Source: Oscillospiraceae bacterium (GTDB lineage Bacteria; Bacillota; Clostridia; Oscillospirales; Oscillospiraceae). Taken from it: a stretch of 64,000 bases of DNA. The translations under genes were made by a program, and so were the position numbers. Below are positions 44,388 through 54,147 of the stretch, in pieces. The stretch is from assembly GCA_017408915.1 (NCBI GenBank), contig JAFQTS010000020.1:1-64000 (forward strand). The letters are read 5' to 3'. The notes beneath the pieces were generated by a model. It was not told the DNA's origin. It did not search any database and was given only the letters and a program-made list of their open reading frames with translations. Each line of letters begins with the position of its first letter. The stretch's first letter is position 1.

Positions 44388-45728
44388 GTGCCGCCACTTC
44401 CTGTCGTACCGGAAACCATTACCGTACATTTGGGTCTGCCTAACAGCAATGCGGGCAACATCACCATTCCCTTCACTTCCTATATTAAAAATGTGGCCTC
44501 CAACGAGCTCTATCCCACTTGGCCCGAAAATGCCCTGCGGGCCAACATTTTGGCGCAAATCTCCTTCGCTCTCAACCGCATTTACACGGAGTACTACCCC
44601 TCCCGCGGCTACGATTTTGACATCACCTCCACCACGGCGCGGGATCAGATCTATGTGCTGGGCGGCAACGTGTATGAAAATGTCAGCCAGATCGTAGACA
44701 GCATTTTCAACAACTATATTGTCCGTCAAGGGAACATTGAGCCTCTCTTCGCCGCCTTTTGCGACGGGGCGCAGACACAGTGCGCGGGACTGAGCCAATG
44801 GGGCAGCGTAGCGCTGGCAGAGCAGGGCTACATCCCCTACGCCATTTTGCAGCACTACTACGGCAGCAATATCAACATCGTATTTGACGCTCCCGTTGGA
44901 GAAAATGTGCCCTCCTACCCCGGGCGGCCTCTGCGGCGGGGCGCTGCGGGGCAGGATGTCCGCACCATTCAGCAACAGCTGAACCGTATTCGCCGCAACT
45001 TTCCCGCCCTGCCTGCCGCGCCTGTCAGCAACATCTTCGATGCCGCCACAGAGGAGGCGGTGCGTGCCTTTCAGGGGATTTTCAATCTCCCCGCTGACGG
45101 TATTGTGGGCAAGGCCACATGGTACAAAATCAAGGAGGTTTGGGGCGGCGTGAAGCAATTGTCGGAGCTTGCCAGCGAAGGGCTCACCATCACGGAGGCG
45201 CAGCGGGTGTTCCCCGCCGTATTGCGCTACGGCGACAGTGGTGTAGGTGTACGGACGGTGCAGTATTACCTTGCCTTCTTAGGCTTCTTCCTGCCGCAGC
45301 TGCCGCCCATTACCATAACGGGCACATTTGATGCCGCCACGCGGGATGCGGTGTACGCCTTTCAAAGCTATAGCGGCCTTATGGTAGATGGCATTGTGGG
45401 ACGGGACACTTGGAACGCTTTGCAGGATGACTATGAAGCCCTCATCCGCGATTTGCCGCAGGAGTATCAAGCCTTCGTTTCGGAGATCTACCCCGGGCGA
45501 TTCTTAGTGCAAGGGGATTCGGGAGAAAGCGTGGTGCAAATTCAACGCAATCTCCAGCGGATCGCCCAAGAGGACAGCGCCATCCCCACTGTGCCCGTTA
45601 CCGGGTATTTCGGCACGGCGACAGCCGCCTCTGTCCGCGCCATGCAGCGGCAGCTGGGACTTGACCCCACGGGTGCAGTCGGACCCATCGTGTGGCGGGA
45701 AATCATGCTGCGAGGCAGCGGGCTATAG
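44388..45728 (+). CDS. SpoIID-like protein with three peptidoglycan-binding repeats
   Basis: 446 residues. The N-terminal 170 residues resemble the SpoIID lytic transglycosylase domain (YIKNVASNELYPTWPENALR near 30-50; AAFCDGAQTQCAGLSQWGS near 125). Three PG_binding_1 domains follow (about residues 180-245, 280-350, 370-445), each with RxGxxGxxVRxxQ-like and DGIVGxxTW signatures. The start is GTG at 44388 after AAGGAGG. No signal peptide is seen, which is odd for a wall enzyme; spore-related proteins acting in the mother cell can lack one. Likely spore cortex or coat associated (inference). Confidence 0.82.
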   Translation: MPPLPVVPETITVHLGLPNSNAGNITIPFTSYIKNVASNELYPTWPENALRANILAQISFALNRIYTEYYPSRGYDFDITSTTARDQIYVLGGNVYENVSQIVDSIFNNYIVRQGNIEPLFAAFCDGAQTQCAGLSQWGSVALAEQGYIPYAILQHYYGSNINIVFDAPVGENVPSYPGRPLRRGAAGQDVRTIQQQLNRIRRNFPALPAAPVSNIFDAATEEAVRAFQGIFNLPADGIVGKATWYKIKEVWGGVKQLSELASEGLTITEAQRVFPAVLRYGDSGVGVRTVQYYLAFLGFFLPQLPPITITGTFDAATRDAVYAFQSYSGLMVDGIVGRDTWNALQDDYEALIRDLPQEYQAFVSEIYPGRFLVQGDSGESVVQIQRNLQRIAQEDSAIPTVPVTGYFGTATAASVRAMQRQLGLDPTGAVGPIVWREIMLRGSGL

Positions 45729-45734
45729 AAATAC

Positions 45735-45765
45735 AAAAAGAACCGCCATCGGCGGTTCTTTTTTT
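45735..45765. terminator. Bidirectional terminator between the SpoIID-like gene and rsfS
   Basis: 13-base perfect arms AAAAAGAACCGCC / GGCGGTTCTTTTT, loop ATC, with T-runs on both strands. Confidence 0.88.
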
Positions 45766-45774
45766 GCACATAGT

Positions 45775-46143
45775 TTAGTTACCCTCGGTGACAACGCCCT
45801 CAAGGGAAAGGGGCTTGCCATCGCGCCACAGGCGCTCAAGGCCGTAAAACTCGCGGGCCTCGGCGTTAAAGACGTGGATAACGATGCAGCCGTAGTCCAG
45901 CAGCACCCAAGTGCCGCCGCGATAGCCCTCGCGGTGGATGGCCTCTTCACCGGCCTCCTCCATCAGCACCTTCTCCACATTGTCAACCAAGGCGTTGATC
46001 TGGGTGTTGCTGCCGCCGGTGGCGAGGACAAAGTAGTCGGCAATGGTGGTCAGATCGCCGATCTCCAGTACCTGAATCTCGCGGCCCTTCTTATCGGACA
46101 GGGCGCGGGCTGCCAGCAGTGCCAGTTCTTTCGGTGTGGTCAT
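45775..46143 (-). CDS. rsfS: RsfS ribosome silencing factor from internal start
   Basis: 122 residues from the ATG at 46143, in frame with the NadD-YqeK frame. GGAGGAACGACT lies directly upstream. Length and first residues (MTTPKELALLAARAL) match a free RsfS, which blocks ribosome subunit joining by binding L14 under starvation. Confidence 0.75.
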   Translation of the reverse strand: MTTPKELALLAARALSDKKGREIQVLEIGDLTTIADYFVLATGGSNTQINALVDNVEKVLMEEAGEEAIHREGYRGGTWVLLDYGCIVIHVFNAEAREFYGLERLWRDGKPLSLEGVVTEGN

Positions 46144-47337
46144 AGTCGTTCCTCCGTGTTCTATCAAATACGCTCTCGCGTCATGGGTCAAATGGTGAAT
46201 GGGTGTGCCATAGCCCTCCATCTCCTCGATGGTCATGGTAAGGCCAAGCAAAATACCCTCATCCAAACTCCGTGCCGTGGCGGCACGGACTTTTTCCACA
46301 CCGTCAAAGGTGCGGTTGGGCTCAATATAATCTGCGATGTAGATGATCTTCTCCAACATCGTCATGTCGGGTCTGCCTGTGGTGTGATAGCGGATGGCAT
46401 CGTAGACAGCATCGCTGACACCAAAGACGTGGCGGGCGATCTCCGCGCCTGTGCGGCTGTGCTGCAGCTTTAGCGTGGTGCGCTCCATCTCGTCCATGTC
46501 GATATTGTATGCATCGCAGAGTTTGAGCTGCTCGTCGATGTCCAATTTCTTGGTGCAATCATGGAGCAATGCCGCGATTCTCGCCTCGGTTTCATCCACG
46601 CCGTACTGCTGCGCCAGTTCTGCCGCCGTCCGCTCCGTACCCAGCACATGGGCAACACGCTTGGGCTTTAAGTAGCTCAAGGCGATGGGGCGCAGCTCGT
46701 CTACAGACAGGTGCTTCAAATCCGTGTCCGTGCCGTAAAGACGCTCACGCTGCACATAGCCCCACACAGCGGGCGGCAGCAGCGCTTCTCCTTCATCGGT
46801 GGGCAAGGCAGCGCGTACATCCGTGGAGGACAACTCGATCACATTGGGGTTATCCAAGATGGCGACACGGGCGCTGTAAAGCTGCTCCAAATTGGTCTTC
46901 TGTGCCTCAAATGCGGCGCGCTCGTCGGCCTCGCAGCGGCTGAACGCGGCGATGTTGGCCGCGCGGCACACCACCTCGGGACGACACCACGTGTGGAGGG
47001 ACAGGAACATGTCCGAGCCCATCAGCAGCCACAGTTCGTCCTCGGGGTATTCTTCCCGCAGCTGCAAAAGGGTGTCGGCAGTGTAGCTCTTTCCCTCGCG
47101 GCGCAGTTCGCGGTCATCTGCCACGGCGCACTTCCCCACTGCGCCCGCCAACAAAACCGCCATTTCATAGCGCTGTTCGTTGCTGGCGCTGCCCTCGGGC
47201 AGCTGCTTATGGGGCGGGATACCTGCGGGGATCACCAGCAGTTTATCAAGGGAAAGCTGCTCCACAGCGGCGCGAGCCATGGTCACATGACCCCTATGGG
47301 GCGGGTTGAATGTGCCGCCGAAAATACCGATCCTCAT
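45775..47337 (-). CDS. nadD: NadD-YqeK-RsfS in one reading frame
   Basis: 520 residues, no internal stop. Residues 1-200 are NadD, nicotinate-nucleotide adenylyltransferase (GIFGGTFNPPHRGH at the start, SSTDVRAALP near 168). Residues about 205-395 are YqeK, an HD-domain Ap4A hydrolase (RIAALLHDCTKKLD, LQHSRTGAEIARHVF, IIYIADYIEPNR). Residues 399-520 are RsfS, the ribosome silencing factor (GDLTTIADYFVLATGGSN, FYGLERLW). NadD-YqeK fusions are known; I do not recall the triple form. A strong internal ribosome site precedes Met399 (next entry), so both fused and free RsfS could be made. The ATG at 47337 overlaps the yhbY stop. Confidence 0.85.
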   Translation of the reverse strand: MRIGIFGGTFNPPHRGHVTMARAAVEQLSLDKLLVIPAGIPPHKQLPEGSASNEQRYEMAVLLAGAVGKCAVADDRELRREGKSYTADTLLQLREEYPEDELWLLMGSDMFLSLHTWCRPEVVCRAANIAAFSRCEADERAAFEAQKTNLEQLYSARVAILDNPNVIELSSTDVRAALPTDEGEALLPPAVWGYVQRERLYGTDTDLKHLSVDELRPIALSYLKPKRVAHVLGTERTAAELAQQYGVDETEARIAALLHDCTKKLDIDEQLKLCDAYNIDMDEMERTTLKLQHSRTGAEIARHVFGVSDAVYDAIRYHTTGRPDMTMLEKIIYIADYIEPNRTFDGVEKVRAATARSLDEGILLGLTMTIEEMEGYGTPIHHLTHDARAYLIEHGGTTMTTPKELALLAARALSDKKGREIQVLEIGDLTTIADYFVLATGGSNTQINALVDNVEKVLMEEAGEEAIHREGYRGGTWVLLDYGCIVIHVFNAEAREFYGLERLWRDGKPLSLEGVVTEGN

Positions 47338-47648
47338 GCCTTCTTGGCCTTCACAGGCTCGATCTTGCGCTTATCCTTCTTGTGCTGATAGCGGAAGAGG
47401 ACAAACTTGCTGCCGATGACCTGCACCACCTCGCTGCGGGTGGCAACAGACAGCTCCTCGGCGGCCTCGCGGGCGGTGTACATAGAATTCTCCAACACGC
47501 GTCCCTTAATAAGCTCACGTGCCTCCAAGGCATCGTCTGCCTGCTTGATCAAATTGTCGCTGATGCCGTCCTTACCCACATGGAGGATGGTGTCCATGGT
47601 GGCGGCCATACCGCGCAGCTGCGCTCTTTGTTTACTGGTCAGTTCCAT
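47334..47648 (-). CDS. yhbY: YhbY-family RNA-binding protein
   Basis: 104 residues. CRM-domain protein (MELTSKQRAQLRGMA, HVGKDGISDN, ARELIKGRVL, GSKFVLFRY) that binds pre-50S particles. I use the ATG at 47648; a TTG two codons earlier has better spacing from GGAG. It lies between rdgB and nadD, a classical order. Confidence 0.92.
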   Translation of the reverse strand: MELTSKQRAQLRGMAATMDTILHVGKDGISDNLIKQADDALEARELIKGRVLENSMYTAREAAEELSVATRSEVVQVIGSKFVLFRYQHKKDKRKIEPVKAKKA

Positions 47649-47650
47649 AC

Positions 47651-48241
47651 TCAATGATTCTCCATATATTCTTTCAGTTTCACCGCCATGGCACGCAAGG
47701 CGTTGCCGCGGTGAGAAATGGCGTTTTTATCCTCGGCGGGGACTTGTGCCAACGTCTTACGAAGGGAAGGCACAAAGAAGATGGGGTCGTAGCCAAAGCC
47801 GCCCTCGCCGTTAGGTGCGTAGGCGATAGTGCCGAAAATATCCCCTGCGGTGTTCAAAATATCCCCGTTGGGGAAGCAGCAGACGATGTCGGCATGGAAG
47901 TGGGCGGAGCGATCCAGCGCCCCCTTCATGTTATTGAGCAGCAGCTGATTGCGCTCTTCATCGCTGTCCACGCCGCCGTAGCGGGCGGAATAGATGCCGG
48001 GAGCACCCTGCAGCCAGTCCACGCACAGTCCCGAGTCGTCGGCGATGGCGGGCAGGCCGCTGGCCTCCATGACGGCCTTGGCCTTCAAGGTGGCGTTCTC
48101 GGCGAAGGTAGTGCCGGTCTCCTCGACATCCACAGTCAGTCCCAGCTCCGACTGAAGCACCACTTCAATGCCCAGTTCCCCTAAGATGGCCTGCATTTCT
48201 TTTAATTTTCCCTTGTTTTGGGAAGCAAGTACCAGTTTCAT
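47651..48241 (-). CDS. rdgB: XTP/dITP diphosphatase
   Basis: 196 residues. Removes non-canonical purine nucleotides (ITP, XTP). Typical MKLVLASQNKGKLKEM start, FAENATLKA, ADDSGLCVDWL, and SHRGNALRAM at the end. ATG at 48241 after GAGAGGT. Overlaps the yhbY start region. Confidence 0.96.
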   Translation of the reverse strand: MKLVLASQNKGKLKEMQAILGELGIEVVLQSELGLTVDVEETGTTFAENATLKAKAVMEASGLPAIADDSGLCVDWLQGAPGIYSARYGGVDSDEERNQLLLNNMKGALDRSAHFHADIVCCFPNGDILNTAGDIFGTIAYAPNGEGGFGYDPIFFVPSLRKTLAQVPAEDKNAISHRGNALRAMAVKLKEYMENH

Positions 48242-48245
48242 ACGT

Positions 48246-48620
48246 TTACCTCTCCCACGGGTCTTTTTTGCCCCGTTTTTCTCGCTGTTTTTCTTTCCGT
48301 TCCTCTTCCTGTCGTGCCTGCCGCGCCTCGGAAGCGGTCGCCATCTTGTCGGAGATGTCGTTCCACTTCTTTTTTAGCTTATCCATGGTGGTCTCTTGCT
48401 TCTCGGGGACGGGCGTAATAACGATCTTACAGTCTTTACAATAGTAGGACTCAGCCATAGCGGCACTGAAAAGACCTACTTCAGCCAGCATGACAACGCC
48501 ATCGTCCGCTTCTGAAATCCATCCTACTACAGGATTCTCTTCAGGATACCAGCAGACGCTGTTTCGTCCTGCGGGGATTTTTCCCTTCGCCATTTCTTTC
48601 TTGCAATAGGGACACTCCAT
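48246..48620 (-). CDS. Small zinc-ribbon protein with charged tail
   Basis: 124 residues. MECPYCKKEMAKGKIPAG and YYCKDCKIVI give two CxxC pairs (residues 3-6 and about 68-71), a zinc ribbon of the DUF6487 type as I recall. The C-terminal 50 residues are highly charged (EARQARQEEERKEKQREKRG) and probably helical. Function unknown. ATG at 48620 after AAGGAG. Part of the smc operon. Confidence 0.7.
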   Translation of the reverse strand: MECPYCKKEMAKGKIPAGRNSVCWYPEENPVVGWISEADDGVVMLAEVGLFSAAMAESYYCKDCKIVITPVPEKQETTMDKLKKKWNDISDKMATASEARQARQEEERKEKQREKRGKKDPWER

Positions 48621-48636
48621 AGACGCTGCTCCTTTC

Positions 48637-48927
48637 TCAGGAGGCCGCTGCCTCCCTGTCACGAACCTTGTCCAAACGGATGTTGCGGATGGTCAAAATA
48701 AGGTCGGTGGTCACCAAGACGATGTCCACAATGTAAAAATACACCACATAGCTCATGTTGCCGCTGACGAACTTACTGCCCAAGCCGCAGATATAGCCCA
48801 CAATGATGAAAAAGTGGAACGTCAGAGTCTTGCCCTTCGCCGTGCGGGAACGGATGGACTTTAAGATGTTGAAAGGCCAGGAAAGGCCGAACAGCACCAA
48901 CATCAGTACCTCTAAAATCTGGCTCAT
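48637..48927 (-). CDS. Three-helix membrane protein, PQ-loop/SemiSWEET-like
   Basis: 96 residues, three predicted membrane helices (residues 5-20, about 36-52, about 58-82). The segment [20 protein letters not shown] looks like the PQ-loop of SemiSWEET sugar carriers, and the size fits a SemiSWEET protomer. Transport function is inference. Overlaps the rph stop by 4 bases. Confidence 0.65.
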   Translation of the reverse strand: MSQILEVLMLVLFGLSWPFNILKSIRSRTAKGKTLTFHFFIIVGYICGLGSKFVSGNMSYVVYFYIVDIVLVTTDLILTIRNIRLDKVRDREAAAS

Positions 48928-49649
48928 CTAAAAATGTCACCTACGATTTCCTTCTGTTTTGCGATCAGCTCGCGGTTGCCCTTGGCGCAGAGGGTCAGCA
49001 GCTCCTGCTGCTCGGCAACGGTGAAGGCGCGGCCTTCGCCGGTGCCCTGCACCTCGATGATCTCCCCAAGCTCATTCATAATGCAGTTGAGATCCACCTG
49101 TGCGCGGCTGTCCTCGCTGTACTGCAAGTCAAGCATAGCGGTATCGTCCACGATACCTGCGCTGATACCCGCCACATAGTGCTTCAAGGGCATGCGGCCG
49201 ATGTAGCCCTCCTCCACCAGCGTGCGGCAGGCGAGAGCCAGCGCGATAAAGCCGCCGGTAACAGAGGCAGTACGAGTGCCGCCATCGCCCTGCAGCACAT
49301 CGCAGTCGATGGTGATGGTATGCTCGCCCAAGAGGGACATATCCACGGCGGCGCGGAGGCTACGGCCAATGAGTCGCTGAATCTCGGCGCTGCGACCCGA
49401 CAGCTTCAGTTTGTCCACATCGCGGCGGCTGCGCTCGCGGTTGGCGCGGGGCAGCATGGAATACTCCGCCGTGACCCAGCCGTGACCGGGGCGCACATGA
49501 GGGGGCACACGGTTCTCCACAGAGGCGGTGCACAGCACCATGGTATCGCCGCAGGTGATCAGGACGCTGCCCTCGGCAAACTTGGTAAAGTGAGGCGTCA
49601 CGGTAATGGGACGCAGCTCGTTGAATTTTCTTCCGTCAGCTCTGGTCAT
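48924..49649 (-). CDS. rph: Ribonuclease PH
   Basis: 241 residues. Phosphorolytic trimming of tRNA 3' ends. [14 protein letters not shown] at the start, [17 protein letters not shown] near 115-130, and the phosphate-binding Arg region. The ATG at 49649 follows GAGGTGG; the longer in-frame start lacks a site. Confidence 0.95.
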   Translation of the reverse strand: MTRADGRKFNELRPITVTPHFTKFAEGSVLITCGDTMVLCTASVENRVPPHVRPGHGWVTAEYSMLPRANRERSRRDVDKLKLSGRSAEIQRLIGRSLRAAVDMSLLGEHTITIDCDVLQGDGGTRTASVTGGFIALALACRTLVEEGYIGRMPLKHYVAGISAGIVDDTAMLDLQYSEDSRAQVDLNCIMNELGEIIEVQGTGEGRAFTVAEQQELLTLCAKGNRELIAKQKEIVGDIFR

Positions 49650-49657
49650 AGTCCACC

Positions 49658-50530
49658 TCAACCGATCATATCCGCAACGAATTCCTTGGCATCGAAGGGC
49701 TTCAAGTCCTCAATACCCTCGCCAAGACCCACGAATTTCACAGGAACGCCCAGTTCCTGCGCGATGGCTACCACGATACCGCCCTTGGCAGTACCGTCCA
49801 GCTTGGTGAGGATGATGCCCGTGAGACCTGCCGTCTCCTTGAACTGGCGAGCCTGAATGAGGCCGTTCTGTCCCGTGGTGGCATCCAGCACCAACAGCGT
49901 CTCGCAGACGCTGTCGGGCACTTCGCGGTCAATGATCTTGCGCATCTTGGCAAGCTCGTTCATCAAATTCTGCTTATTGTGAAGGCGGCCTGCCGTGTCG
50001 CACAGCACTACATCACAATTACGCGCCTTGGCGGCAGCCAGCGCATCGAACAGCACAGCGCCGGGATCAGTGCCCTCATTCTGACGGACGATGTCCACGC
50101 CTGCACGCTGAGACCAAATCTCCAATTGATCGGCAGCGGCGGCACGGAAGGTGTCGCCTGCGCAGAGGATGACCTTCTTGCCCTCGCTCTTCATGCGGTG
50201 GGCGATCTTGCCGATAGAGGTGGTCTTACCCACGCCGTTGACGCCGATAAACAGCACCACAGAGGGCTTGGTGGACACATCGATGGCGGGATCACCCACA
50301 TTGAGGTAGCCCTCCAAAATATCACGGAGTGCGGCCTTGAGAGCCTCTTCCGTCTCAATTTTCTCCTTGCGGACGCGCTTTCTCAGCTCCTCCACCGCCT
50401 CGGTGGCGACAGCCATGCCCACATCGGAGAGGATAAGGCTCTCCTCCAACTCCTCGAAGAGTTCTTCATCGATTTTATCAAAAGAAAGAGAGGACAGGAT
50501 CGCCGATTTGAATTTACTGAAAATACCCAT
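49658..50530 (-). CDS. ftsY: Signal recognition particle receptor FtsY
   Basis: 290 residues. SRP GTPase that delivers ribosome-nascent chains to the translocon. NG domain only, with a short N-terminus. G1 [15 protein letters not shown] near 98, [11 protein letters not shown] near 125, G3 [14 protein letters not shown]4 [13 protein letters not shown] at 50530 after AAGGAG, just downstream of smc. Confidence 0.97.
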   Translation of the reverse strand: MGIFSKFKSAILSSLSFDKIDEELFEELEESLILSDVGMAVATEAVEELRKRVRKEKIETEEALKAALRDILEGYLNVGDPAIDVSTKPSVVLFIGVNGVGKTTSIGKIAHRMKSEGKKVILCAGDTFRAAAADQLEIWSQRAGVDIVRQNEGTDPGAVLFDALAAAKARNCDVVLCDTAGRLHNKQNLMNELAKMRKIIDREVPDSVCETLLVLDATTGQNGLIQARQFKETAGLTGIILTKLDGTAKGGIVVAIAQELGVPVKFVGLGEGIEDLKPFDAKEFVADMIG

Positions 50531-50540
50531 AGGTTTCTCC

Positions 50541-53500
50541 TTACTTGATCTTCAATTCCTTCACCATGTCGTTCATGTCGATGCTGAGCATACGGCTGAC
50601 GCCACGCTCCTGCATGGTGACACCGTAGAGCACGTCGGCCTCTTCCATAGTACCGCGGCGATGGGTGATGACGATGAACTGGGTTTTGCCCGACACGCGG
50701 CGCATATAGCGGGCGAAGCGCACCACGTTGGACTCGTCCAGTGCCGCCTCGATCTCGTCCATGACGCAGAAGGGCGTGGGGTGAACCTTCAAAATAGCGA
50801 AGTAGAGTGCGATGGCCACAAAGGCCTTCTCGCCGCCGGAGAGCAGCGTAATGGTCTTAAGCTGCTTGCCGGGGGGCTGCACCTTGATCTCGATGCCGCA
50901 GTTGAGGATGTTATTTTCATCCTCCAGCTCCAGCCGTGCCTTACCGCCGCCGAACAGCTCCAAGAAGGTCTCCTGGAAGCTCTCATTCAGCAGCTTGAAC
51001 TGGACGGCAAAGATCTCCGTCATGTGGCGGGTGATCTCATCAATGACGCCCAAAAGCTCTTCGCGTGCCTTTTCCACGTCACCCCGCTGCTCGGAGAGGT
51101 AGGTATAACGGGTGTTGACGCGCTCGTACTCCTCGATGGCGCCGATGTTGGGCGTGCCCAAACCCTTGATCTCGCGGCTGAGCTCAGAGATGCGGCGGGT
51201 GGCCTTGGGAACGCTCTCCAGCTCCACACGCTGCTCCAAGGCGGCGCTGTGGCTCAGTTCGTAATGCTCCCACAGCTTATCAAGGAGCGCCTTCTCCTCC
51301 ATGGCGTTGCTCTGAAGCCTCTGCTCCATGCGGGCAAGGCCTTGGGTGGCGTTGATGACCGTATCGTTGCAGTTGCGGCTCTCGCGGGTCTTGGCATCAC
51401 GCTGACCCTCAAGGCGCATTTTCTCAGCAGAGAGGGTATTCAGCTGCTCACGCAGGGTGGCACTCTCCAAACGGAGGGCTTCCAATGCGTCGAGGTGCAG
51501 CTTTTCCTCGGCTGCGGCCTTCTCATTCTCGGCAACAAAGCGATCCAGCAGCGCTTGGCGACCCTCACCATCGGTGAGCATATCGTCTTTGAGCTGCTTG
51601 AGATCTTCCATGCTGCGCAGGCACGCATCCTTCTCCGCCTGCAAGGCAGACATCTCCGCCTTCTTGCTGCTGATCTCCTCGGTGAGGGCATCGGTGGCAC
51701 TGCGGGCATCCTCCTGTCCGCTGCGCTGTTCCTCGGCTTTGGCGCGGAGTTCATCAGCCTTTGCCTCGCTCTCGGCGATGGCGGCCTCCACGGCGGCGCA
51801 GCGCTGATTGTCGTCAGCCGTGCGCTGGGCGAAGGAGGCGATGTCGGCCTCTTCATCCTCAATGCTGAGGCGGAGGGTGTCGATCAAAATATCGTAGTGA
51901 TCCTGCTTGCCCTTGCACTGCAGCACGGCGTCCTCCGCCTTACGCTGCTGGGCAGAGGCCACATCCAGCTCATACTGTGCCTTCTGCACCTCGCGGCTCA
52001 ATTCCTCCGCGCGGGCTGTAGCAGCGGCACTCTGCTCCTCGGCGTCCTTCAAGCGGACGCGGAGCTTTTCCAGCTCATCACGGCGGCTCAGCACACCTGC
52101 GCTGCGGCTGACACTGCCGCCCGTCATAGAGCCGCCGCGGTTCATCACTTGACCGTCCAGCGTCACGATGCGGAAGGCGCTGCGGTACTTACGGGCCATG
52201 GCGATACCGCAGTCCATGTCCTCCACCACAACGGTGCGGCCTAAGAGATTCTTGAAAATACCGTCATATTTCTTATCGTAGCGAACAAGGTCGCAGGCAA
52301 GGCCTACGAAGCCGAATTCGCCCGACACGTCCTCACGGAGCACCTCGCCGTGGATGGCGCTCATAGGAAGGAAGGTAGCGCGTCCACCGTCACGCTGCTT
52401 TAAGTACGTAATGGCGGCCTTACCGTCCTCTTCCCGCTCCACCACGATGTTCTGCATACCTGCGCCCAACGCCGTTTCGAGGGCAACGGTGTACTTGCGC
52501 TCGGTGGTCATGAGACCCGCCACGGGGCCGTGGATGCCCCGCAGGGCGTTCTTCTCGCTGCTCTGCATCACCAGCTTGACAGCCTTGGAGAAGCCTTCAT
52601 ATTCCTTCTCCATCTCCGTCAGCATACGGATGCGGTTTTGCAGGTTGCCCACCTCCAAGGTGAGGCGAACCGTCTCCTCCTTGGCCTCAGCGGCGCGCTT
52701 TTGGCGCCCCTCCATTTTTAGAGTATGGCCTTCGATAATATTGCTGACGCCCTGCGCCTCCTCGGTGGCATCCATCAAGGCGCGGCGGTTGGCGCGGCTC
52801 TCCGTTTCAGCGGCAGCCAGCTTCTCGCGAAGGGTGGTCAACTCCTCCTCAGCGCGCAGCGCGCGCTCCTCCCGCTCACGGATACCGGAGCGGAGGGCAG
52901 ACAGTTCTGCTCTGCCATCGGCAGCGGCAGCGCGCAGCAGGGCTTCTTCAGCGCGGAGGGAATCCACCGTGCGCTCAGCACCGGCGGCACTCTCGCTAAG
53001 TACGCGGGCCTGCTCTAACAGCTCGTCCAGTGCCTTCTGCAATGCCTCGCTCTCACCCTCGATCTCGGTGATGCGATTGCTTTGGGCATCCATCTGTGCC
53101 TGCAAGCCGCCGGCACGGTTGGTGTTCTCCTCCATCTCCGTGCGGATGCGGCGGATGTTCTCGTTATTATGCTCCGTGGCGGTACGCAGCACGGCGATGG
53201 CGCTGTCGTGCTCACCGGTATTGCTCTCCAAGGCGCTGATTTTGCCGCGGATCTCCTCGGCAGCCATGTCGCTGCGGCGCACTTCCTCGCCCAATGCCTC
53301 AGCGGCAGCGTAGGTAGCCTCCAAAGCGGCCTCGGCAGCGAGCTTCTCCTGCTGGGCACTCTCCACATCGGCCTGCAGCTTAAACTTGGCGGTCTTGAGA
53401 TTCTGCAGCTGCTCCAGCCACACGGAGATCTCCAGCACACGCAGTTCATCGCGGAGAATGAGGTACTTCTTGGCAACCTCTGCCTGCTTGCGCAGAGGCT

Positions 53501-54107
53501 CAACCTGCAGCTCCAATTCGGCGATCTTATCGTTGATGCGCACCAAGTTCTCCTGTGTGCGCTCCAGCTTACGCTCAGACTCCTCCTTGCGATGGCGGAA
53601 CTTGGAGATACCGGCAGCCTCTTCAAAAATCTCGCGGCGCTCACCGGACTTGACGGACAAAATCTCGTCGATCTTACCCTGTCCGATGATGGAATAGCCC
53701 TCGCGACCCATACCGGTGTCCATGAACAGCTCGTTCACGTCCTTTAGGCGCACCATCTGCTTATTGATGTAATACTCCGACTCACCGCTGCGGTAATAGC
53801 GGCGGGTCACCGCCACCTCCGCCTCATCACGGGGGAAGATGTGCTCGGTGTTGTCCATCACCAGCGTAACCTGAGCAAAGCCCATCTGATTACGGGTCTC
53901 CGTACCACCGAAGATCACGTCCTCCATCTTGGCACCGCGGAGCTGGCGGCTGCTCTGCTCACCCATGACCCAGCGGATGGCATCGGAGATGTTGGACTTA
54001 CCCGAGCCGTTGGGGCCCACAATGGCGGTAATATCCGAACCGAACGTCAGTGTCGTCTTATCGGGAAAGGATTTAAATCCCTGTATTTCCAGTGCTTTGA
54101 GATACAC
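50541..54107 (-). CDS. smc: Chromosome segregation ATPase SMC
   Basis: 1188 residues. Walker A GPNGSGKSNISDAIRW near residue 32, coiled coils, central hinge near 515-640 (GIHGPVAGLM ... MNRGGSMTGGSVSRS), second coiled coil, C-terminal signature LLSGGEKAFVAIAL near 1095 and Walker B FCVMDEIEAALD. I chose GTG at 54107, because AGAGGTG lies 6 bases upstream and the product then begins MYLKALEIQGFKSF as in other SMC proteins; a GTG three codons upstream is poorer. Heads the smc-ftsY operon. Confidence 0.97.
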   Translation of the reverse strand: MYLKALEIQGFKSFPDKTTLTFGSDITAIVGPNGSGKSNISDAIRWVMGEQSSRQLRGAKMEDVIFGGTETRNQMGFAQVTLVMDNTEHIFPRDEAEVAVTRRYYRSGESEYYINKQMVRLKDVNELFMDTGMGREGYSIIGQGKIDEILSVKSGERREIFEEAAGISKFRHRKEESERKLERTQENLVRINDKIAELELQVEPLRKQAEVAKKYLILRDELRVLEISVWLEQLQNLKTAKFKLQADVESAQQEKLAAEAALEATYAAAEALGEEVRRSDMAAEEIRGKISALESNTGEHDSAIAVLRTATEHNNENIRRIRTEMEENTNRAGGLQAQMDAQSNRITEIEGESEALQKALDELLEQARVLSESAAGAERTVDSLRAEEALLRAAAADGRAELSALRSGIREREERALRAEEELTTLREKLAAAETESRANRRALMDATEEAQGVSNIIEGHTLKMEGRQKRAAEAKEETVRLTLEVGNLQNRIRMLTEMEKEYEGFSKAVKLVMQSSEKNALRGIHGPVAGLMTTERKYTVALETALGAGMQNIVVEREEDGKAAITYLKQRDGGRATFLPMSAIHGEVLREDVSGEFGFVGLACDLVRYDKKYDGIFKNLLGRTVVVEDMDCGIAMARKYRSAFRIVTLDGQVMNRGGSMTGGSVSRSAGVLSRRDELEKLRVRLKDAEEQSAAATARAEELSREVQKAQYELDVASAQQRKAEDAVLQCKGKQDHYDILIDTLRLSIEDEEADIASFAQRTADDNQRCAAVEAAIAESEAKADELRAKAEEQRSGQEDARSATDALTEEISSKKAEMSALQAEKDACLRSMEDLKQLKDDMLTDGEGRQALLDRFVAENEKAAAEEKLHLDALEALRLESATLREQLNTLSAEKMRLEGQRDAKTRESRNCNDTVINATQGLARMEQRLQSNAMEEKALLDKLWEHYELSHSAALEQRVELESVPKATRRISELSREIKGLGTPNIGAIEEYERVNTRYTYLSEQRGDVEKAREELLGVIDEITRHMTEIFAVQFKLLNESFQETFLELFGGGKARLELEDENNILNCGIEIKVQPPGKQLKTITLLSGGEKAFVAIALYFAILKVHPTPFCVMDEIEAALDESNVVRFARYMRRVSGKTQFIVITHRRGTMEEADVLYGVTMQERGVSRMLSIDMNDMVKELKIK

Positions 54108-54147
54108 GCAGTTCACCTCTCTTGGAATGGCATACTATAACCAGTGT

